Positions 61,429 to 64,000 of a DNA stretch of 64,000 bases are shown piece by piece. A program made the position numbers and the translations under genes. The DNA lies in NCBI RefSeq assembly GCF_030264295.1, contig NZ_CP127173.1:751501-815500 (forward strand), in the 5' to 3' direction. The notes beneath the pieces are model-generated. The model was not told where the DNA came from and made no database searches. It saw only the letters and a program-made list of their open reading frames with translations. Every line of letters starts with the position of its first letter. Position 1 is the stretch's first letter. Source of the stretch: Amycolatopsis nalaikhensis. Its GTDB lineage: Bacteria > Actinomycetota > Actinomycetes > Mycobacteriales > Pseudonocardiaceae.

Positions 61429-61848
61429 CGTCGTTTCACGTCCCAGGGGGATCTGTCGAGTTCGTTCGTCCCGAGCAGACGAAGTGACTGCCAGCGAGAC
61501 CTGCGGGCGAGTACCCTCGGTTACCGCCTACTACTCGCCGTGGTGACTCGGGACCTCCGCCAGGGTCAGTTGCGGCTTGTCTTTGGGATGCCCGTGGACG
61601 ATCGCTCCCAAACGGGCACGGATCTTCGTTGAGTCGCTGGACGGTGAGCACGGCTCGACCGCCTTCGATATGCGGGAGCGACTGCTGTCCGTGGCCGTCA
61701 CGTTGGGTGCTGACCTGGCCGCGCGTGGTTGAGGACGGGGTCCGGGCGGCAGTTGTCACCGGTGCCGGCTAGGAGGAACTCGTGGCGTGGTGTGTCACGC
61801 AGGACCCGCTCTACTTCGCTGCGCTGCGCGCGTCCCTTCGTGTCGAGT
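61429..61848. other. unassigned stretch before the RiPP genes
   Basis: 420 bases with no firm gene. A short plus-strand reading, ARIFVESLDGEHGSTAFDMR then ERLLSVAVTLGADLAARG and stop (about 61615-61731), looks protein-like but has no start or family. The region probably holds the desaturase promoter. Confidence 0.3.
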
Positions 61849-63000
61849 TCACTCGTTGAGCAGCAGGCCCGGCGTCCCGCCGCGTCGTGGTCCAGGATTT
61901 GGGGAAGATCGGGTTACCGCGCGGATGATGACCTCTTCCGTGAGGGTTAGTGCGATCGTGAGGTCTGCCAGCAGCGATTCGGGGAAGATGCCGCGGTCGA
62001 GGGCACAGGTTTCGACGAGGTCGACCAGTTCTCGGGCTTGGGTGCTGGAGAGGAGATCGTGCACGCCGCCGTGGGCGAGAACATCGCGGGCGGCGTATCC
62101 GTCTTGGGCAGCGATCGCGCGGTTGATCAGCGAGGCGGCAATCTGGCTGGCGTGCGGATTGTCAAGGGTGCCGATGGCGTCGATGAAGGACAATCCCAGC
62201 CGGATGTGGAAAACGGCCAGGCCGGGTGCCGCCGCGTTGAGTGCGTAGTAGCGGTTGAGGAGGGTGTCCAGGTGCGTGGTGCCCACGCCGCCGCGGCATT
62301 GGATCGTGAGACAGGCGGTCACGGCGTTCTCCCAGGGTTCTCCTGGCTCAGTTTCGTCCAGAAGAGCGAGGGCGGCCTTGGAGTTTCCGGATGTCGCGTT
62401 GGCGATGACGGCGACCTGGCGGCCATCGAGCATTCGGCGACCGATGCCCTTGTAGTTGCGCAGGCGGGTGCAGGCTTCTTGCCAGCGTCCGGCAATGGCG
62501 AGGGCGCGGGCGCCGGTGGCCAGTAGGACCGTCCAAAGCCAACGGCGGACTTCGTGGTGTGTTTCCGCGGAGTTGGTGAGGTGAGCGGGGACGTCGACAC
62601 CGTCGATCGTGGTCTCGGTGCGGGTGGAAACGCTGGTGTAGAGGGCTTCGATGAGGTCGAAGGCGCGCTCGCCGTGGCCGTCGCGGATGTGCATGCGGGC
62701 GAGATTGACCAGTGGTTCAAGGGCGTGGCGTGCTGCCTGCGCGTCCAGGGGACAGGCGCGCAGGTATGCGTTCGCCTGACGGTGACACCACTGCCGCGCC
62801 AGCTCGGGTAGGCCGCAGTCCGACGCGAGCAGCGCGGCAAGGTTGTGCACGGCGGAAGCAGTTGCGGTGTCGATGTTTCGCTCAGCGTCGCGGGCGCGGT
62901 CGCACAGGTCCGCCACACGGCGGGCAAGAGGAGTACAGGCCGGGCGGGGTCGCGCGACGAGTGGGAATCGTCGTGCGAACTGGCCGGTGGGGTTGATCAT
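61849..63000 (-). CDS. helical-repeat (TPR-like) protein of the RiPP cluster
   Basis: 383 residues from ATG at 63000, GGAGG ten bases upstream; the overlap ATGA with the upstream gene supports this start over the longer frame. LARRVADLCDRARDAERNID, ASAVHNLAALLASDCGLPEL, RQWCHRQANAYLRACPLDAQ, ALEPLVNLARMHIRDGHGER read as repeated helix pairs like TPRs. Proteins of this kind without HTH are found beside split LanB genes in actinobacteria. A role as scaffold or regulator is inference. Confidence 0.65.
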   Translation of the reverse strand: MINPTGQFARRFPLVARPRPACTPLARRVADLCDRARDAERNIDTATASAVHNLAALLASDCGLPELARQWCHRQANAYLRACPLDAQAARHALEPLVNLARMHIRDGHGERAFDLIEALYTSVSTRTETTIDGVDVPAHLTNSAETHHEVRRWLWTVLLATGARALAIAGRWQEACTRLRNYKGIGRRMLDGRQVAVIANATSGNSKAALALLDETEPGEPWENAVTACLTIQCRGGVGTTHLDTLLNRYYALNAAAPGLAVFHIRLGLSFIDAIGTLDNPHASQIAASLINRAIAAQDGYAARDVLAHGGVHDLLSSTQARELVDLVETCALDRGIFPESLLADLTIALTLTEEVIIRAVTRSSPNPGPRRGGTPGLLLNE

Positions 63001-63875
63001 TGGCTCGTCGCCTCCTCGGCGTGGCCCATGACGACAGCCTTGGCGGTGTGGGCGAGCAGGCTTTGCGTAGTGGAGGGCAGGCCCAGTCGGTTCCAGTGGA
63101 AGATGATGTGGTGGGCGAGGACAGCTCGCACGCCACGAGTGAGCGTTCCGTTGCGAGCGTGATCGCCCAGTGACTGGCCTGCTTCGGCAAAGGCCGTAAC
63201 CCACTCGGCGAGAAAGGCCAGCGGCCCACTCTCCTGCACCAAAGGGCTGTCAGGGCCAGCGTCGACGGTCATCAGCCGTCGTAGGTTGGTTTCCAGGGTG
63301 TTCAGCCGGTCCGATGGCGTGTCGGGTGGATCAGGGCGAAGTTCGTCGGCGACGCGCGCCCAAACGTCTCCTTGTTCGAACCAGTCCTGGCCCGCACTGC
63401 GCATCAGGGTGCTGCACAGCAACACGGACAGTTCGCGCCGTTGGTCGCCGCGACCGGTGGACGTGCTGGCGCCTGGCGTGCCGAGGTAAGCGAGGATCTG
63501 TCGGCTGTCGTTATGGAATAGGTGGTGCGCCAGGCCCATGCCAGCCGTCCCGCCGAAGACGTACGCCTCTGGTTCGTAGATGGTCTCGACCCAGTTCGCG
63601 ATGTGGCCGGCCGCCTGCAGCGTGTCGAGTCGCTGATGGATAAGGGCCACTGCGTCCTGCTCGGTGGTGTCGTGCGCTGGCAGGAAACGCAGCCGCCAGC
63701 AAGGGTTTTTCCGCATGAAGAACCACGCCGCGATCTCCCCGGCGGTCTCGGCGCCGGCCATCTCTGGGCCGATGTGGACGATCCCGATGCGCTCGGCGGC
63801 GGTGTAGTCGTGGAAGTGGATGAACACCTGACGCCACGAATGCTTCGCGGGGCGCGAATCGAGGTCATCGTTCAT
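62997..63875 (-). CDS. thiopeptide-type bacteriocin biosynthesis protein (LanB C-terminal domain)
   Basis: 292 residues from ATG at 63875. HSWRQVFIHFHDYTAAERIG, IVHIGPEMAGAETAGEIAAW, FFMRKNPCWRLRFLP and NWVETIYEPEAYVFGGTAGM match the stand-alone SpaB C-terminal/elimination domain (thiopep_ocin family). This domain removes glutamate from glutamylated Ser or Thr to give dehydroamino acids during class I lanthipeptide or thiopeptide maturation. The matching glutamylation half (LanB N-domain) and precursor should lie beyond the right edge. Confidence 0.82.
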   Translation of the reverse strand: MNDDLDSRPAKHSWRQVFIHFHDYTAAERIGIVHIGPEMAGAETAGEIAAWFFMRKNPCWRLRFLPAHDTTEQDAVALIHQRLDTLQAAGHIANWVETIYEPEAYVFGGTAGMGLAHHLFHNDSRQILAYLGTPGASTSTGRGDQRRELSVLLCSTLMRSAGQDWFEQGDVWARVADELRPDPPDTPSDRLNTLETNLRRLMTVDAGPDSPLVQESGPLAFLAEWVTAFAEAGQSLGDHARNGTLTRGVRAVLAHHIIFHWNRLGLPSTTQSLLAHTAKAVVMGHAEEATSQ

Positions 63876-63898
63876 GCTCGTGGAGTTCCTTCGTCCGG

Positions 63899-64000
63899 TT
63901 AGGCGAGAAGCAGGCACGCGTCCCAGTGCGTGAGCGGGGCGGTGTCGGTTCCGGCGGTCTGCAGCGCGAGTGCCACCCCCGCGTGGCCGTCAAGGAATTC
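63899..64000 (-). CDS. LanC-like lanthionine synthetase, C-terminal fragment
   Basis: The last 33 residues are visible: EFLDGHAGVALALQTAGTDT, APLTHWDACLLLA, then TAA at 63899-63901. (S/G)FL(D/E)GxAGVALAL...WD..LLLA is the usual end of LanC-type cyclases, which form thioether rings on dehydrated peptides. The rest lies outside the window. Same direction as the two genes after it; 24 bp gap. Confidence 0.7.
   Translation of the reverse strand, partial: EFLDGHAGVALALQTAGTDTAPLTHWDACLLLA

Noticed and set aside
1..64000. CRISPR array or other regularly spaced repeat
   Set aside because: No series of short direct repeats with unique spacers was found on reading the window; repeats seen are IS ends, paired modules and leaders.

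Overview
The window is very GC-rich and densely coded, with many GTG starts. The families present (DUF5994, DUF6292, RGCVC, GAF-ANTAR pairs, DosR-type regulators, DUF2637 proteins of integrative elements, split-LanB RiPP enzymes) point to an actinobacterium, most likely Pseudonocardiaceae (Amycolatopsis-like). That placement is inference from gene content.

Layout. (1) 1-3.9 kb: a von Willebrand A protein, a Ser/Thr kinase-like protein with one frameshift, and a small conserved protein form an operon. (2) 4.2-11.7 kb: a defence-like island with a small PD-(D/E)XK-type protein and its partner, an OLD-type ATPase/TOPRIM nuclease, an AbiV protein, and a large nuclease-like gene broken by a frameshift and an IS3-family element. 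(3) 11.7-19.3 kb: mobile debris. It holds an integrase N-terminal relic, a tRNA-Ala 3'-half (att scar), a 1312-bp IS3-family element, a serine recombinase relic and a DUF2637 gene, with a TetR/SDR pair carrying matching operators in between. (4) 19.3-42.3 kb: a stress and dormancy island. It holds a sigma factor, STAS-HATPase proteins, a DosS/DosR-like two-component pair, an Acg-type oxidoreductase, BON, SPFH, GNAT, phosphoribosyltransferase, GAF-ANTAR, HPF, GCS2 and STAS proteins, two fatty-acid desaturases and three DUF5994 genes. (5) 42.4-50 kb: a second mobile zone with a decayed histidine kinase, tyrosine integrase, DUF2637 gene, IS701-family element, a transporter clipped by an IS, and an apparently identical second copy of the 1312-bp IS. 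(6) 50-61.4 kb: a second dormancy module repeating the gene types of zone 4 (LapA, DUF5994, desaturase, STAS, GAF-ANTAR pair, TerC, decayed NUDIX, Cys-rich protein, GIY-YIG-like protein, DUF5994, second desaturase). (7) 61.8-64 kb: the edge of a class I lanthipeptide/thiopeptide-type RiPP cluster (LanC end, split-LanB C-domain protein, helical-repeat protein).

The most unusual signal is a conserved leader of about 100 nt found three times. It lies in front of two intact DUF5994 genes (29175-29282 and 50796-50903, + strand) and one DUF5994 remnant (22411-22514, - strand). The copies share a -10 position, helices that covary, and a possible alternative helix over the ribosome binding site, so this is a candidate undescribed cis-regulatory RNA. 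DUF5994 genes are also coupled by 4-nt overlaps to both desaturase types, which ties this uncharacterised family to membrane lipid remodelling under dormancy-type control.

Single-base frameshifts recur in otherwise well-conserved genes (about 2775, 10510, 20590, 25108, 60310, and several in 42.4-43.5 and 56.7-57.2 kb). Some may be assembly errors in homopolymers; read-level checking would separate these from real decay.
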